Positions 7,126 to 7,730 of a stretch of DNA of 7,730 nt are shown piece by piece. The position numbers and the translations under genes are program-made. The stretch comes from an archaeon (GTDB lineage Archaea > Asgardarchaeota > Hermodarchaeia > Hermodarchaeales > Hermodarchaeaceae): the NCBI GenBank assembly GCA_016550395.1, contig JABXGY010000353.1, positions 1 through 7,730 of the forward strand, read 5' to 3'. Below the pieces are notes generated by a model. That model worked only from the letters and a program-made list of their open reading frames with translations, was not told the origin of the DNA and ran no database searches. Numbering within the stretch: the first letter of the stretch is position 1; every line of letters starts with the position of its first letter.

Positions 7126-7701
7126 TTACTCATTTGTCTGTTTCTGGGCTTGGAGGAGGGCATGGTTAGCTAATAGAAGAAAGGCGTCTTGGACACCTGT
7201 AGCTGTTGCAGCCGACGTTTCGAAATAAGGGATATTCCACCATCGTTGAAGCATGTGAGCTGCCTCTTGTGGAACAATACGATTCTCTTCAAGGTCCACC
7301 TTATTGCCTACAAGGACAATCTCACCCCGAGGGACTACGCGCCGGAAATCATTGAACCAGTTGTGGAGTGTCATAAACGTTTCTGGTTTTGTAACATCGA
7401 ATACCAGGAGTGCACCGTGTGCACCACTATAATAATGGCGTCGAACCTGCTGAAAAGAAGGCTGTCCAGCAATATCCCAAATTACTAATTTTACATGTTG
7501 CCTCTGGATATCTAAATCTTGAACAGCGAAACTTGCACCAAGTGATTGTTTGTATTCAGGGGAGAAGGTGTTTTGAGTATATCGTAAAGCCAGGGATGTC
7601 TTGCCTACGGCTCCGTCGCCCATCATGACTACTTTTAAGCCAAAGTCAGTAGGCTTATCCTTGATTCGTTGATGTACATCAGTGGGAGCGAGCTTCGACA
7701 C
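7126..7701 (-). CDS. Rab/Ras-like small GTPase
   Basis: This 191-aa single-domain GTPase has all five G motifs: G1 GDGAVGKTS (28-36, Lys34), switch I around Ser53 in QSLGASF, G3 WDIAGQ (75-80, Asp76 and Gln80), G4 NKVD (133-136) and G5 ETSA (161-164). The G3 region and the following YYSGAHGALLVFDVT closely resemble Rab-family signatures. Two things differ from a typical Rab: the switch I Thr is Ser, and the C-terminus (AQKQTNE) has no Cys for prenylation. Any membrane association would need another mechanism. Asgard archaea are known to encode many such GTPases; the pathway is unknown here. The start is a GTG with GGGAAGGG 5 nt upstream (7714-7707). The frame stays open to the right edge of the window, so an upstream start cannot be excluded. 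Confidence 0.93.
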   Translation of the reverse strand: MSKLAPTDVHQRIKDKPTDFGLKVVMMGDGAVGKTSLALRYTQNTFSPEYKQSLGASFAVQDLDIQRQHVKLVIWDIAGQPSFQQVRRHYYSGAHGALLVFDVTKPETFMTLHNWFNDFRRVVPRGEIVLVGNKVDLEENRIVPQEAAHMLQRWWNIPYFETSAATATGVQDAFLLLANHALLQAQKQTNE

Positions 7702-7730
7702 GGTTACCCTTCCCAGGCGATTCCCTAAGC

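Noticed and set aside
7189..7628. Plus-strand frames of 99 and 72 codons with Cys/His-rich pieces opposite the GTPase gene
   Set aside because: They are antisense to intact G motifs of the GTPase, and the apparent Cys clusters mirror its codons.
1..7730. Mobile element, CRISPR array or defence island
   Set aside because: No transposase, integrase, direct-repeat array, attachment site or nuclease/restriction gene was found. The genes are housekeeping or signalling types.

Overview
The window looks like chromosomal DNA from an archaeon, most plausibly an Asgard archaeon. The main support is a complete two-subunit DNA topoisomerase VI operon beside a Rab/Ras-like small GTPase. TATA-like promoter elements, short leaders and a strong internal Shine-Dalgarno sequence also fit. 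Assignment below Asgard level is not possible from this window alone; a Heimdallarchaeia-like lineage is only a guess.

Layout from left to right. (1) Positions 3-1952, plus strand: a large protein of unknown function, open at the left edge, with two winged-helix modules that look like an internal duplication. (2) Positions 1955-5076, minus strand: an operon of top6B followed by top6A, overlapping by 4 bp (ATGA), with a strong Shine-Dalgarno for top6A inside the end of top6B. Gene 1 and top6A converge with 2 bp between their stop codons. (3) Positions 5077-5316: a 240-bp non-coding gap with TATA-like elements for top6B and an inverted repeat. (4) Positions 5317-6606, minus strand: an M20 family metallopeptidase/deacylase. 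(5) Positions 6607-6705: a 99-bp divergent promoter region. (6) Positions 6706-7119, plus strand: a short NfeD-type membrane protein. (7) Positions 7126-7701, minus strand: a Rab-like small GTPase, converging on nfeD with 6 bp between stops and running close to the right edge.

The most notable content is the topoisomerase VI pair. Subunit A has all catalytic residues. By eye, its sequence, especially around the catalytic tyrosine, the Toprim D-x-D and the last 120 residues, resembles eukaryotic SPO11/plant TOP6A more than the archaeal enzymes I can recall. Subunit B keeps the GHKL ATPase motifs but carries about 70 extra residues between its N-box and G1-box, where plant TOP6B, as I recall it, also has an insertion. 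This makes the operon a candidate archaeal relative of the eukaryotic SPO11/TOP6 lineage. A phylogeny is needed to test that. The other genes are ordinary families in an unremarkable arrangement, apart from the large unknown winged-helix protein.
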